A stretch of DNA of 64,000 nucleotides. It comes from DATBHW01 sp035307385. Its GTDB lineage: Bacteria > Chloroflexota > Ktedonobacteria > Ktedonobacterales > DATBGS01. The position numbers and the translations under genes are program-made. Position 1 is the first letter of the stretch; every line of letters begins with the position of its first letter. The DNA lies in the NCBI GenBank assembly GCA_035307385.1, contig DATGID010000084.1, positions 1 through 64,000 of the forward strand, given 5' to 3'. This document shows positions 7,346-15,884 of the stretch, piece by piece. The notes under the pieces were generated by a model, which saw nothing but the letters and a program-made list of their open reading frames with translations, did no database searches and was not told the origin of the DNA.

Positions 7346-9019
7346 TCAGGTCTGGTGAATGCTCAGGGCCACCATCTCGTCATCCGGGGCGCTGAATGGG
7401 GAAGGCAGCGCGTACGGATTGCGCGCGTCGGGCCAGCCGACGAAGCGCGCCGTCGAATACTCGGACCAATTCACCACATCGAACAACGGAATCGCTGGCA
7501 CCTGCTCCACCATGATCTGCTCCAGGCCAAAGATTGCTTGCTGCTGCGTGGTGGGGTCAGGTGTGCTCGCGTACTGCTTGAGCAACTGATCGGTCTTTGC
7601 ATCGTTCCAGTGCTCCCAGTTCCAGGACGCGCCCAGCGACGCTGGGGCTGTACTGCTGCTTGCCAGCAGCGAGTGATAGAGATCATACGGCGTAGGGCCG
7701 CTCGTCGCCCAGGCGATGGTCGCGTCGAATGTGCCATTGTTCAGCGCGTTGATGTAGTCTTGAAAACTCAGCTTGTTCACGGTGACGTGCATGCCCGCCG
7801 CGTTCAGATTCTGGGCGATGATCTGGCTGTCCGTCACCCAATCGTTCCAGTAGCTGACCATGCTCAGCGTGAAGGCCAGCTTGTGGCCGCTGGCATCTGC
7901 ATAGACCCCATCACTGCCCTTCTTGAAGCCAGCGGCCTCCAGCAGCGTAGCCGCCCTGGCAGGGTCGCCCGCGCCAAATGTGGTGTGCTGGTACTGCGGG
8001 GCGAGGAAGCGCTGGTTGGCGGGCAGCGCCAGCCCCGTCGGGTTGGCAACCGGCCCGGTGTCAGGCTCCCCCTGGACGGAAAGCGCGCCGCGATCAATGG
8101 CCGCGCTGATCGCCTGGCGGACGGCCACCTGCTTGAAAGGCACTTTCGCCAGGTTCAGATAGAGCATATACACGCTGGTTGATGGGGACCAGTGGTGGGC
8201 ATGTGTGGGGTCGCGCTGATCAAGCAGCTTGTCGTCGTATGGGGGTATGTAGGGCATCCAGTCCCAGTTGGGTAGCACGCAGTCGCTGTCATCCGCCAGG
8301 GGACACCAGGGTATCTGGTATGTGATCGTATCGATATATGGCTTGCCCGGCTGCCAGTAGTGCGGATTCCTGGCAAGAATCCACTTGATCGTCGTCGGGA
8401 AGGCTTTCAGCACAAAGGGGCCGGTTCCCACGGGGTTGGGGTTGAGTTCGGTGGCAGGGTCAGCGACGGCCTGCCAGATATGCTCTGGCACGATGAAGGT
8501 CTGCCCGGCCAGATACCACAGGAACGGCACGGCAGGCTGATTGAAGGTTACCACCACCGTTTGCCCATCAGGCGCGCTGACGCTGGTGATGGCCTTCCAC
8601 AGACCAGCCGTATCCAATGCGGGATAGCGCTTGAGCACATTGAGCGTAAAGACGACATCGGCGCTGCTGAAGGGGTACCCGTCCGACCACTTGACATCCG
8701 AACGCAGCCGGAAGGTGACGCTGGTAGCATCTTCGGAGAACTGATAGCCCGCTGCCAGCCAGGGGCTGATCTCGCCGCCCTGCAACTGATTAAAGAACAG
8801 CAGCGTTTCGTAAATCATGCCCCGTGTCCCGGTCAGGCTGTCTTCAGGCAGGAAAGGGTTGAAGTTGCGGAGTCCGGGGATGCCCTGTGCTCCATAGACG
8901 TCCAGGGAACCGCCGTACTTGATAGCAGTGTCTGGCGTGCTAGAGGTGCAGCCAGCCACCAGCAGGGACACTAGCAGGATAGCAAGAGCCGCAAGGCTCG
9001 GGCGAGACCATGACCGCAT
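7346..9019 (-). CDS. Family 5 solute-binding lipoprotein (peptide/opine/nickel-type ABC)
   Basis: A 557-residue extracytoplasmic binding protein. The signal peptide ends in the lipobox LVAGC with Cys24 as lipid attachment site, followed by a Ser/Thr linker. The SBP_bac_5 core is recognisable from NPFLPEDSLTGTRGMIYETL through LRSDVKWSDG and the conserved VGTGPF stretch. The family delivers oligopeptides or related ligands to Opp/Dpp permeases. Two ATGs are adjacent (9022, 9019); AAGGAGG is 6 bp before the second. No Opp/Dpp permease is next to it: the upstream ABC genes belong to a different (exporter) class, so its permease must be elsewhere. Confidence 0.88.
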   Translation of the reverse strand: MRSWSRPSLAALAILLVSLLVAGCTSSTPDTAIKYGGSLDVYGAQGIPGLRNFNPFLPEDSLTGTRGMIYETLLFFNQLQGGEISPWLAAGYQFSEDATSVTFRLRSDVKWSDGYPFSSADVVFTLNVLKRYPALDTAGLWKAITSVSAPDGQTVVVTFNQPAVPFLWYLAGQTFIVPEHIWQAVADPATELNPNPVGTGPFVLKAFPTTIKWILARNPHYWQPGKPYIDTITYQIPWCPLADDSDCVLPNWDWMPYIPPYDDKLLDQRDPTHAHHWSPSTSVYMLYLNLAKVPFKQVAVRQAISAAIDRGALSVQGEPDTGPVANPTGLALPANQRFLAPQYQHTTFGAGDPARAATLLEAAGFKKGSDGVYADASGHKLAFTLSMVSYWNDWVTDSQIIAQNLNAAGMHVTVNKLSFQDYINALNNGTFDATIAWATSGPTPYDLYHSLLASSSTAPASLGASWNWEHWNDAKTDQLLKQYASTPDPTTQQQAIFGLEQIMVEQVPAIPLFDVVNWSEYSTARFVGWPDARNPYALPSPFSAPDDEMVALSIHQT

Positions 9020-9176
9020 CATGCGCCTCCTTGTGATGGGCCGCAAGCGCCAGCAGCGCGCAGCCGAGCAGACTCGTCAGCAAAGCGAAACCTTCCTGCC
9101 TGAGTATAGAGCCAGCGCGCCTGGTTGGCAAGAGCCAGGAAATCATGATAACCTGACTGCTTGCCTCCGCCTCCTT

Positions 9177-9998
9177 TCACCGGGCCGTCCGGCGGTCATA
9201 GACCCAGACGGACAACGGGATGAGGACCAGCAGCAGCCCGCCGCACCAGACCAGCGCTTGCCAGAGGGCGTCGCCTGTGGGCTGGTCGAGCAGCAGCCCG
9301 CGCACCGCGTCCATCAGCAGCGAGACCGGCTGATGGTTGGCAAAGGCCCGCAGCCAGCCGGGCATAGTGCTGACCGGCACGAAGGCGCTGCTGCCGAAGA
9401 TGAACGGAAGCAGCCAGACGATGCCAGCCTGGGCCACCGCCTCCGGGCTGGGGATGAGCAAACCCACCAGCGCCGCGAGCCAGGAGAACACAAAGCTCAC
9501 CAGCAGGACTAACGCCGAAGCCGCAATCCAGGCTGGAAGCGTTCCCGCTGGCCGAAAGCCGACCAGCAGGCCAATTCCCCAGGTGACGAGAATGACGACG
9601 GTATTGCGAATCAGATCGGCAAAGATGCGCCCCGTCAGGACCGCTGAAGGGGCCATCGGCAGGGAGCGAAAGCGGTCAACCAGGCCGCGTTTCAGATCGT
9701 TCGCCAGACCAACGCCGGTGTTGGCGGAGGCAAAGACGGCAGACTGCACGAACACGCCCGCCATCAGATAATTGATGTAGCTGGTGCCGGGCACGGCAAT
9801 GGCTCCACCAAAGAGATAGCGGAAGAGCAGCACGATGATGATCGGCTGCACCGTAGCGGTGATCAGTTCATCGGGGACACGCGGAATCTGGCGAATCTGG
9901 CGTTTTGCCACCACCACCGCGTCAGCCAGCGCCCAATACAGCGCGGGGCGTCTGAGCGAGGTGAGCCGTTCCATGGGAGCAAACGATGTCTGGTTCAT
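9177..9998 (-). CDS. ABC-2 type exporter permease (DrrB-like)
   Basis: A 273-residue membrane protein with six predicted segments, the ABC-2 layout. The DrrB-like signature FVQSAVFASANTGVGLANDL around the second and third segments and the FRSLPMAPSAVLTGR loop are visible. It partners the ATPase encoded just upstream, overlapping its 3' end by 4 bp (ATGA), so the pair is translationally coupled. Together they would form a drug or natural-product efflux pump in the cytoplasmic membrane; the cargo is unknown. Regulation by the divergent MarR protein at 11521 is likely from context. Confidence 0.9.
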   Translation of the reverse strand: MNQTSFAPMERLTSLRRPALYWALADAVVVAKRQIRQIPRVPDELITATVQPIIIVLLFRYLFGGAIAVPGTSYINYLMAGVFVQSAVFASANTGVGLANDLKRGLVDRFRSLPMAPSAVLTGRIFADLIRNTVVILVTWGIGLLVGFRPAGTLPAWIAASALVLLVSFVFSWLAALVGLLIPSPEAVAQAGIVWLLPFIFGSSAFVPVSTMPGWLRAFANHQPVSLLMDAVRGLLLDQPTGDALWQALVWCGGLLLVLIPLSVWVYDRRTAR

Positions 9999-10990
9999 TG
10001 GGGCCTCCTGGTAGCCGGTTGAGGCTCAGCGGCTTCTTTCGTTTCAGACGCGGCGTGGCCGGTGAGCGTGAGAAAGACATCATCGAGCGTGGGTCGGCGC
10101 AGGGCCAGATCGTCCAGCGCAACGTGCGCGGCATCCAGATCGCGCACCATGGCGGCCAGGCGTTCCGCGCCCTGAGTCACCGGCACGGCCAGATGGCGCT
10201 GGGCGGCATCCATCTGCGCCTCACCCGAGCGATACGGACACAACGCCGCCAACGCGACGTTCAGGTCGCTTCCCGGCGCGAGCGTGAGTTCCAGCCGCTC
10301 GCCGCCGATCTGCGCCTTCAACTCATCGGCAGTGCCTTTGGCAATCACGCGCCCCTGATCGATCACAGCAACCTGCTGGGCCAGATGATCGGCTTCTTCC
10401 AGATATTGGGTGGTAAGAAAGACGGTCGTGCCTGTCTGTGCCAACTCCCGGATGATTGCCCACATGGTCAGCCGACCACGCGGGTCCAGGCCCGTCGTCG
10501 GCTCATCCAGGAACAGAATCGGCGGGGCCAGAATCAGGCTGGCTGCCAGGTCCAGCCGTCGGCGCATGCCGCCAGAATACGTCTTGACCAGCCGCCCGGC
10601 AGCCTCCACCAGATCGAAGCGTTCGAGCAGATCGCGCGCCCGGCGCTTTGCCACCGCGCCGGGCAAATGATACAACTGCCCGAACATCGTCAGGTTTTCG
10701 TAGCCGGTGAGCAGTTCATCAACGGCGGCATATTGCCCCGCCAGGCCAATGTGGGCACGCACTGCTGCCGCCTGTTTGACGACATCCAGCCCGGCCACTT
10801 CCACCCGTCCGCTGTTGGGCTTGAGCAGCGTCGTCAGGATGCGCACGGCGGTCGTTTTGCCCGCGCCGTTGGGACCCAGCACCCCCAGAACACCACCCGC
10901 TTCAACCATCAGGTCCAGCCCGGCAAGCGCTTTCGTCTTGCCGTAGGATTTCTGCACGCCTTCGGCCAGAATCGCTGGGGTATTTGACAT
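9995..10990 (-). CDS. ABC exporter ATP-binding protein (DrrA-like)
   Basis: 331 residues. Walker A is GPNGAGKTT (39-47), the signature YSGGMRRR starts at 138, Walker B plus catalytic Glu is ILFLDEP (158-164), followed by GLDP and a C-terminal domain of about 90 residues that DrrA-type ATPases use to contact the permease. It energises the adjacent permease. ATG 10990 has AAGGATGG upstream. The transcript probably begins in the region to the right that carries two copies of a MarR-type palindrome. Confidence 0.92.
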   Translation of the reverse strand: MSNTPAILAEGVQKSYGKTKALAGLDLMVEAGGVLGVLGPNGAGKTTAVRILTTLLKPNSGRVEVAGLDVVKQAAAVRAHIGLAGQYAAVDELLTGYENLTMFGQLYHLPGAVAKRRARDLLERFDLVEAAGRLVKTYSGGMRRRLDLAASLILAPPILFLDEPTTGLDPRGRLTMWAIIRELAQTGTTVFLTTQYLEEADHLAQQVAVIDQGRVIAKGTADELKAQIGGERLELTLAPGSDLNVALAALCPYRSGEAQMDAAQRHLAVPVTQGAERLAAMVRDLDAAHVALDDLALRRPTLDDVFLTLTGHAASETKEAAEPQPATRRPQ

Positions 10991-11068
10991 AAGTTAACCC
11001 ATCCTTTGTAAGCAGGCTCTCCACATGCCTGCCAGGCAGGAGACACATGGAGAACCGGGCGACCGCCG

Positions 11069-11347
11069 TTAGAATTCCGAGCGATGCTTGCTCTGGCGCT
11101 CGAAGGCAGCCCCGATGCTGCGCTGCCAGCTTTTCAGGATGCGCGGCTGGCGCTGCCGCTCGCGCGCAAGCTGCGATTGCAAACCTGGCCGGTTCGGCTG
11201 GGCGAAGTGCTGTCCGTGCGCCGGGACCTCCGGATGGGAACGGAGAAGAGCAGACAGCGGCGCGTGCGGCTCGGTGTGGTTACGATCAGGCAGACCGAAG
11301 ACCCGGTGCAACAGGGTCCAATGCCAGTGTCGGAGCATGTTCAACAT
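11069..11347 (-). CDS. Possible small basic protein, unknown
   Basis: A 92-codon frame that begins MLNMLRHWHWTLLHRVFG and is rich in His, Arg, Gln and Pro. It lies between the exporter genes and the MarR gene, in the exporter direction, with AAAGAGG about 11 bp before the ATG. Overlapping frames of similar length exist on the opposite strand, so coding is not certain. If real it would be the first gene of the exporter transcript. No family recognised. Confidence 0.35.
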   Translation of the reverse strand: MLNMLRHWHWTLLHRVFGLPDRNHTEPHAPLSALLRSHPEVPAHGQHFAQPNRPGLQSQLARERQRQPRILKSWQRSIGAAFERQSKHRSEF

Positions 11348-11393
11348 GTGTTTCTAAACCTCTTTCTTTGCTTGCGTCCTTTTGGGAAAATAG

Positions 11394-11453
11394 TTTCCTG
11401 GAAACAATAATAGCAGCAGCGTATCAACTTGTCAAGATTGTTTCCTGGAAACT
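11394..11453. promoter_or_regulatory. Two copies of the palindrome GTTTCCTGGAAAC (putative MarR operator)
   Basis: Perfect 13-bp palindromes occupy 11394-11406 and 11441-11453, 47 bp centre to centre. They sit in the divergent region between the MarR gene at 11521 and the exporter genes. This is the arrangement expected for autoregulation plus control of the efflux operon. A TATACT at 11474-11479 could be the -10 of the MarR gene. Confidence 0.7.
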
Positions 11454-11520
11454 TTGGAGATTTGATGATTTGATATACTAGAAGGAAGAAGGAACCTCAG
11501 AAGGTGAGGGGGATAGTGCT

Positions 11521-12066
11521 ATGCCCGGTTCTTCAGACGATCAGGCGAGCAATCGCGATGAGATCGCGCCGCTTGTCGCGCAAATCCTGGCGCTGCTGGG
11601 AAAAGCGACCGATCAGTTTGACTCAGAGGAGCATGGAAGCTGGCAATGGATGGCGCAGCATAGCCAGAATCCGCTCACCGTTGACATGATACGCGAGGTG
11701 AGCGTGACGGCGTGGCGTGTGATCGATGCCATCGGGCGGCTGGAGCCGGTGAATGGCATCACGATTTCCACGCAGTTTCGCATTCCCAAGGGCACGGTCT
11801 CGAAAGTGACGCGCCGCTTGATCGCGCAAAACCTGGTAAGCACCGAGTTCCTGCCCAACAACAAGAAAGAAATTCTGTTTCGCCTGACGCCCCTGGGCCG
11901 AGAGGTTTTTGAAGTGCATCGCGCCTTCGATGCGCAGATGGAGCGCGGCATTGTCCGATTTTTGCAGCGCTACAGCGCCGATGAACTGCGTCTGCTCGCC
12001 CGCATTCTGCAAGATGCGACCGAAGCCTCGTTCCTCACCCTGGGACTCCAGTCCTCCTCGTTGTGA
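11521..12066 (+). CDS. MarR-family transcriptional regulator
   Basis: A 181-residue winged-helix protein. The HTH region around residues 65-125 contains TISTQFRIPKGTVSKVTRRL as recognition helix and LTPLGREVFEVH as wing and dimer-helix start, a clear MarR pattern. MarR proteins repress efflux or stress genes and release DNA on ligand binding. It is divergent from the DrrAB-type exporter and the intergenic region holds two identical 13-bp palindromes. Start ATG 11521 follows a G-rich GGTGAGGGGG stretch. The N-terminal 60 residues are longer than in minimal MarR proteins. Confidence 0.88.
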   Translation: MPGSSDDQASNRDEIAPLVAQILALLGKATDQFDSEEHGSWQWMAQHSQNPLTVDMIREVSVTAWRVIDAIGRLEPVNGITISTQFRIPKGTVSKVTRRLIAQNLVSTEFLPNNKKEILFRLTPLGREVFEVHRAFDAQMERGIVRFLQRYSADELRLLARILQDATEASFLTLGLQSSSL

Positions 12067-12115
12067 AGAACAGGAGGCGGGGTGTTCATTTAAAGAAAAG
12101 GATGGAACTTTTTTT

Positions 12116-12640
12116 ATGTCTCTTCTCCGTTTGTTGCTTCTCCCTCTTGCTATCCTGGCCCTCCTGGTTCTCCTGGGCCTGGTATCCCTGTCTTCACCAG
12201 CATCCGCTCATGTGTGCTCAGGAGGCCAGCGGACTTCTCTCCCTCCAGGAACAAATACGGGTACGCCAGCCATCACCCCCGAGTGTAACGCGGCCATTGC
12301 CGTGAGTGTCAGCGATGTGCAAACGTATATCCAGGCCCACGGCTTTGTGGGCGGCGCGGTGATACCCTATCATACGTTGCATATTCTCAGCATTCAACTG
12401 ATGACGCCGCAGCAGGCCGATGCTCAGGGGGCCGAACTGGACGGATATACTGCAACGACGATGGTGTATGTGGTCAAAATGGTAGGCCCATTTTATACCA
12501 CCCATGAAATAACGCTAGTTGGGGGACCATCGACTTCGCTCGTCGGTGATGAAATCTTCGATGCCCATACTGGCAATATGCTTGAGTGGGGGCCGCGCAA
12601 AGTATCAACGATGGCATCTGAGGAGAAGGTGCTGGTTTGA
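12116..12640 (+). CDS. Secreted protein of unknown function
   Basis: 174 residues with a classic signal peptide: a hydrophobic run over residues 4-27 ending SSPASAH, a Sec cleavage site. The mature part is about 145 residues; its end (GDEIFDAHTGNMLEWG) resembles the last strand of PepSY-like domains, which inhibit or bind proteases, but the similarity is only by eye. The start follows AAGGA at about 12 bp with a run of T between. It lies 50 bp downstream of the MarR gene on the same strand and may be co-transcribed with it. Confidence 0.7.
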   Translation: MSLLRLLLLPLAILALLVLLGLVSLSSPASAHVCSGGQRTSLPPGTNTGTPAITPECNAAIAVSVSDVQTYIQAHGFVGGAVIPYHTLHILSIQLMTPQQADAQGAELDGYTATTMVYVVKMVGPFYTTHEITLVGGPSTSLVGDEIFDAHTGNMLEWGPRKVSTMASEEKVLV

Positions 12641-12823
12641 CGACAAATCTGACGGCACCATCGCCAATCTGAGCCAGCCAGAGACAGACGCAATCCCTGG
12701 CTGGAAGATAGGACAAAAACCCCAAGATGCGCAAGATAGGAGAAGCTTTCTTCCTCCCGTCGTGCTACAGTGGCGCTTGTCGAGCACAGCTACAACTCGA
12801 CCAGGAAAGAAAAGAGGTCACCT

Positions 12824-13201
12824 ATGTTTCAGCGCATCATCGCGACAGTCTTATTCGTCAAAGACCTGCCCACCTGTATGGCGTTTTATCGGGACACGCT
12901 TGGGCTTGAGATGGCGTCGAGCGATGCCGATTCCGCTGCTTTCAAGCTGGAAAGCGTGTATTTTATGCTGCTGAAGGTCTCCGCTGCCGAAGACCTGATC
13001 CGTGAGGAGGTGAAGCTGGAGGGCCGCCCGCGTGGGCTGCTGGCTGCTGTGGTTCAGGATGTGGACGCCGCCTATGAGACGCTCAAGGCCAGAGGTGTCA
13101 CGTTTCTCCGCCCGCCAACGAACCAGCCCTGGGGCCTGCGCACGGCGCATTTCGCCGATCCCGAAGGCAACCTCTGGGAGATCAATCACTCTCTTGAATA
13201 G
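12824..13201 (+). CDS. VOC/glyoxalase-family protein
   Basis: A 125-residue single-unit vicinal-oxygen-chelate protein. The paired beta-alpha-beta modules are visible: ATVLFVKDLPTCMAFYRDTLGLE at the N-terminus and AHFADPEGNLWEINH at the C-terminus, the latter with the metal-ligand Glu. Proteins this short act as dimers and include glyoxalases, dioxygenases and antibiotic-binding proteins, so the reaction cannot be named. ATG 12824 follows AGAGGT; the open frame extends 18 codons upstream without a ribosome site. Confidence 0.82.
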   Translation: MFQRIIATVLFVKDLPTCMAFYRDTLGLEMASSDADSAAFKLESVYFMLLKVSAAEDLIREEVKLEGRPRGLLAAVVQDVDAAYETLKARGVTFLRPPTNQPWGLRTAHFADPEGNLWEINHSLE

Positions 13202-13344
13202 CCCTCCCAAAAGGGCCATCACCATGGTACAGGAAGGCCGTCCGGCTGTGTTATAATGCGGCCAGACGACCTTCCTGGCGCGCTCTGTGCTGCGCAGCCC
13301 CTCCAGTAACAACGTTCGCCGGGAACGCCTGGAGGAGATGTGTT

Positions 13345-14187
13345 ATGCAGCAGCCTTGCAACCAATGCGGCAGCGTCAACGCGCCAGATGCGGCCATCTG
13401 CGCCGCGTGCGGCGCGGCGCTCTTGCGCCCCGATGCCCCGCAGCCAGTCTCAGCGGAAACCGACCCGGCTTTGAACGTGCCCACGCAGCCCTTGAGCGCA
13501 GCGCCGCCTCCGCCGCCCCACAAAAAATCGCCGCGTCGGCTGGCGCTGCTGGCGGCGCTGGTGGTCGTCGTCATTGTGGCCCTGGCGGGCGGAGGCTTCT
13601 TGCTGCGCGCGCGGCCTCACACCGGCCAGCCACAGAGCGCGGCCAGCGCGCCGCCCGCGCTCTATGCCAACAGCCTGACCACAGACCAGCCAGATTGGCA
13701 GTGCGAGGCGGGCGCGACCTGTGCATTTCGCGCCGATGGCCTGCACATCGACGCCCCCACCGATCACCTCTATTTCAGTGAACTGTATGGGCAGGACTTT
13801 GGCGCGCAGGTGATCGATGTGCAGGCCAGGCTGGACGACGGCGACCCTGATTTTGTTGGGGTTGCCATTGCGTTTCGCTCGGTTGGCATCGATGGCTATG
13901 GGTTTTTGCTCTTTGCCAATGGCACCTATCAACTGGTGCGCTGGGATGCCCAGGGCAATGCGACCAACCTCATTCCGCTGACGCCCTCAGCGGCCATTCA
14001 TACGGGGCTGGGCCGCACCAACGAACTCAAAATTATCGCCCAGGGTGCGTCGATTACCCTGATCGTCAACGGCCAGCAGCTTCAGCAGATCAGCGACTCC
14101 ACCTATACTACCGGCAATATCGCGCTGGGCGCGGCGCGCTTTGCCGCCGAGGCTGTTTTTTCCCATCTGACCATCACAAAGCCGTAA
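13345..14187 (+). CDS. Zinc-ribbon membrane-anchored protein with C-terminal beta-sandwich domain
   Basis: 280 residues. An N-terminal zinc ribbon with two CxxC pairs (CNQC and CAAC, residues 5-22) is followed by a Pro-rich linker, a single transmembrane helix at about 70-92, and an extracellular domain of about 180 residues. The pattern of that domain (VDVQARLDDGDPDFVGVAIAF, then LIVNGQQLQQ) resembles LamG/DUF1080-type sandwich folds that bind carbohydrates. Topology is ribbon inside, sandwich outside. ATG 13345 has GGAGGAG upstream, and a TATAAT at 13252-13257 may be its -10 box. Function unknown. Confidence 0.72.
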   Translation: MQQPCNQCGSVNAPDAAICAACGAALLRPDAPQPVSAETDPALNVPTQPLSAAPPPPPHKKSPRRLALLAALVVVVIVALAGGGFLLRARPHTGQPQSAASAPPALYANSLTTDQPDWQCEAGATCAFRADGLHIDAPTDHLYFSELYGQDFGAQVIDVQARLDDGDPDFVGVAIAFRSVGIDGYGFLLFANGTYQLVRWDAQGNATNLIPLTPSAAIHTGLGRTNELKIIAQGASITLIVNGQQLQQISDSTYTTGNIALGAARFAAEAVFSHLTITKP

Positions 14188-14275
14188 TTGTTGAGGTAAT
14201 AATCGGCCTACATCAATCGTCTTCCTTGATGTGCTGTTTGTTCGTGGGGAGTATGAAAACATCAAGGAAGGTAAC

Positions 14276-15565
14276 GTGCTGTTGATACGTTTACTGCTTT
14301 CGGCAGGTATAAGCCGATCTGGTGCTGCCAGCAGCCCTCAGACCGAAGTTTTAACTGAACCAGCCGCTCCTGCTCGCTGGCTAAAGAATCAGCGAGAAGT
14401 TGTGGGCCGCCTACGCGATTTTTACGTGCATCATCGCCTGCTCGTGCGCGCGTTGCTGCTAACGCTCGCCTGGGAGGTTGCCGCTCAGTTCATTGGATAT
14501 ATAGCGGCTTCAACACTGCCGCCAAGCAATGATGTGGGTGCCTTCCTGCTTCGTCATCCTGCTTTTCAACGGGAAAACTATCCCCTCTTTGAGACGATGT
14601 GGGCGCGCTGGGATGGTGTCTGGTATGTCTTGATTGGCAGCCACGGTTATGACCCGCATGTCAGCATCCTCAATGCCTTTTTCCCGGCCTTTCCTGGCCT
14701 GATTCATCTGGTGGGTGGCATGCTGGGGGGTAATGACTTACTCGCAGGCATTCTGATTAACCGGCTCTTGCTCTTTCCAACCGTGGGCATTTTTACACAG
14801 ATTGTACGCGAGGAATCTGGCGATGATGCCGCTGAGCGCGCCCCGTTCTTCTTCTTGCTCGTCCCAACAGCGGTCTTTTTCCTGGCTGTCTATACCGAGA
14901 CCTTGTTTGTGCTGGCGTGCCTGGCGTGTTTCCTGGCAATGCGCCACCAAAATTGGTGGTTGGCCGGGGTTTGTGGCGCGATAGCGACGGCAACCAGACT
15001 GCCGGGGATTGTCCTGGTCGGGGCTATCATTGTCGAGGGAGCGGCGAGCCGAAAACCCTGGCTGGCGCTGGGCGTTGCCGCGTTTAGTTTGATCGGCCTG
15101 GCGGCCTATGCGATCTACCTCAACGCGCTCTATGGCGATCCGCTCGCGTTTCAGCACGCCTATAATTTCGGTTGGGGCGACCGCCATTTCACCCTCAACA
15201 TCGTTGCCGCGCCGCTTCAAGATATGCAACTTCTGGTGAAGAACTGGCCCTGGCAGGGCGGTCCGATATTCTGGACGGTCAATTATCTGCTGGCGCTTGT
15301 CGTTGATTGCGTCCTGCTGCTGGTGATGTGGCGTTCCCTGCGCTGGTCCTATCGGGTCTTTGTTATGGGAAATATGCTTCTGCCGCTGCTGTCGGGGACA
15401 CTCTTTAGCTACAATCGCTATAGTCTCGTGCTGTTTCCATTCTTGCTTGTGGCCTGCCGGTGGACCGCCAGCCGTCCAACGCTGCGCGCAGCGGTGCTGC
15501 TGACCATAGGCTGTGTCTCCATACTGAATATCATCTTCTTTACCGCAAGTTACTGGGTCGGATGA
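14276..15565 (+). CDS. PIG-V-like integral membrane mannosyltransferase
   Basis: About 429 residues with around nine hydrophobic segments. The first extracytoplasmic loop carries RWDGVWYVLIGSHGY, which matches the WD-x-x-x-(Y/F) signature of PIG-V/GT76 dolichol- or polyprenol-phosphate mannosyltransferases. In bacteria such proteins decorate lipids or exported proteins. A GTG at 14276 with AAGGAAGG just upstream is the better start; an in-frame ATG at 14231 has no ribosome site and gives 444 residues. It follows the zinc-ribbon gene by 88 bp. Donor and acceptor are unknown. Confidence 0.7.
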   Translation: MLLIRLLLSAGISRSGAASSPQTEVLTEPAAPARWLKNQREVVGRLRDFYVHHRLLVRALLLTLAWEVAAQFIGYIAASTLPPSNDVGAFLLRHPAFQRENYPLFETMWARWDGVWYVLIGSHGYDPHVSILNAFFPAFPGLIHLVGGMLGGNDLLAGILINRLLLFPTVGIFTQIVREESGDDAAERAPFFFLLVPTAVFFLAVYTETLFVLACLACFLAMRHQNWWLAGVCGAIATATRLPGIVLVGAIIVEGAASRKPWLALGVAAFSLIGLAAYAIYLNALYGDPLAFQHAYNFGWGDRHFTLNIVAAPLQDMQLLVKNWPWQGGPIFWTVNYLLALVVDCVLLLVMWRSLRWSYRVFVMGNMLLPLLSGTLFSYNRYSLVLFPFLLVACRWTASRPTLRAAVLLTIGCVSILNIIFFTASYWVG

Positions 15566-15647
15566 CGGCCCTCGCGCTCAACCTTTGGCATGCCGTATGC
15601 TTCCTCCTTGCAGCAAAAGGGCCTGGCCCCAAGAAAGGAAGGAAACG

Positions 15648-15875
15648 ATGCAACAACGTGTACCAGAGATGGTGCCGGTGAACCGCGTGGGCACGTGGTG
15701 TCACTGGGGCGCGCTCATTATCGTCATTCTGGGCGTTGTCCAACTCTTGATTCTCATCGCGCAAAATCAGTCCCTGCTGCCGATTCTCGGCCTGATCTCA
15801 GGGACAATCTTTTCGGCGCTGATTCTCTACGCGGTTGGCACCATCGTGAAGTATCACGTCGGCGCGCGCCCATAG
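15648..15875 (+). CDS. Small two-helix membrane protein
   Basis: 75 residues with two hydrophobic helices (about 18-38 and 43-65) and short polar ends. ATG 15648 is preceded by AAAGGAAGG at ideal spacing, which supports translation. It lies 82 bp after the PIG-V-like gene. No family recognised; similar small proteins occur widely as unannotated membrane subunits. Confidence 0.65.
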   Translation: MQQRVPEMVPVNRVGTWCHWGALIIVILGVVQLLILIAQNQSLLPILGLISGTIFSALILYAVGTIVKYHVGARP

Positions 15876-15884
15876 AGAAACGGC

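Noticed and set aside
8940..9146. 68-codon minus-strand frame upstream of the solute-binding gene
   Set aside because: No family, weak start and overlap with the N-terminus of the solute-binding protein.
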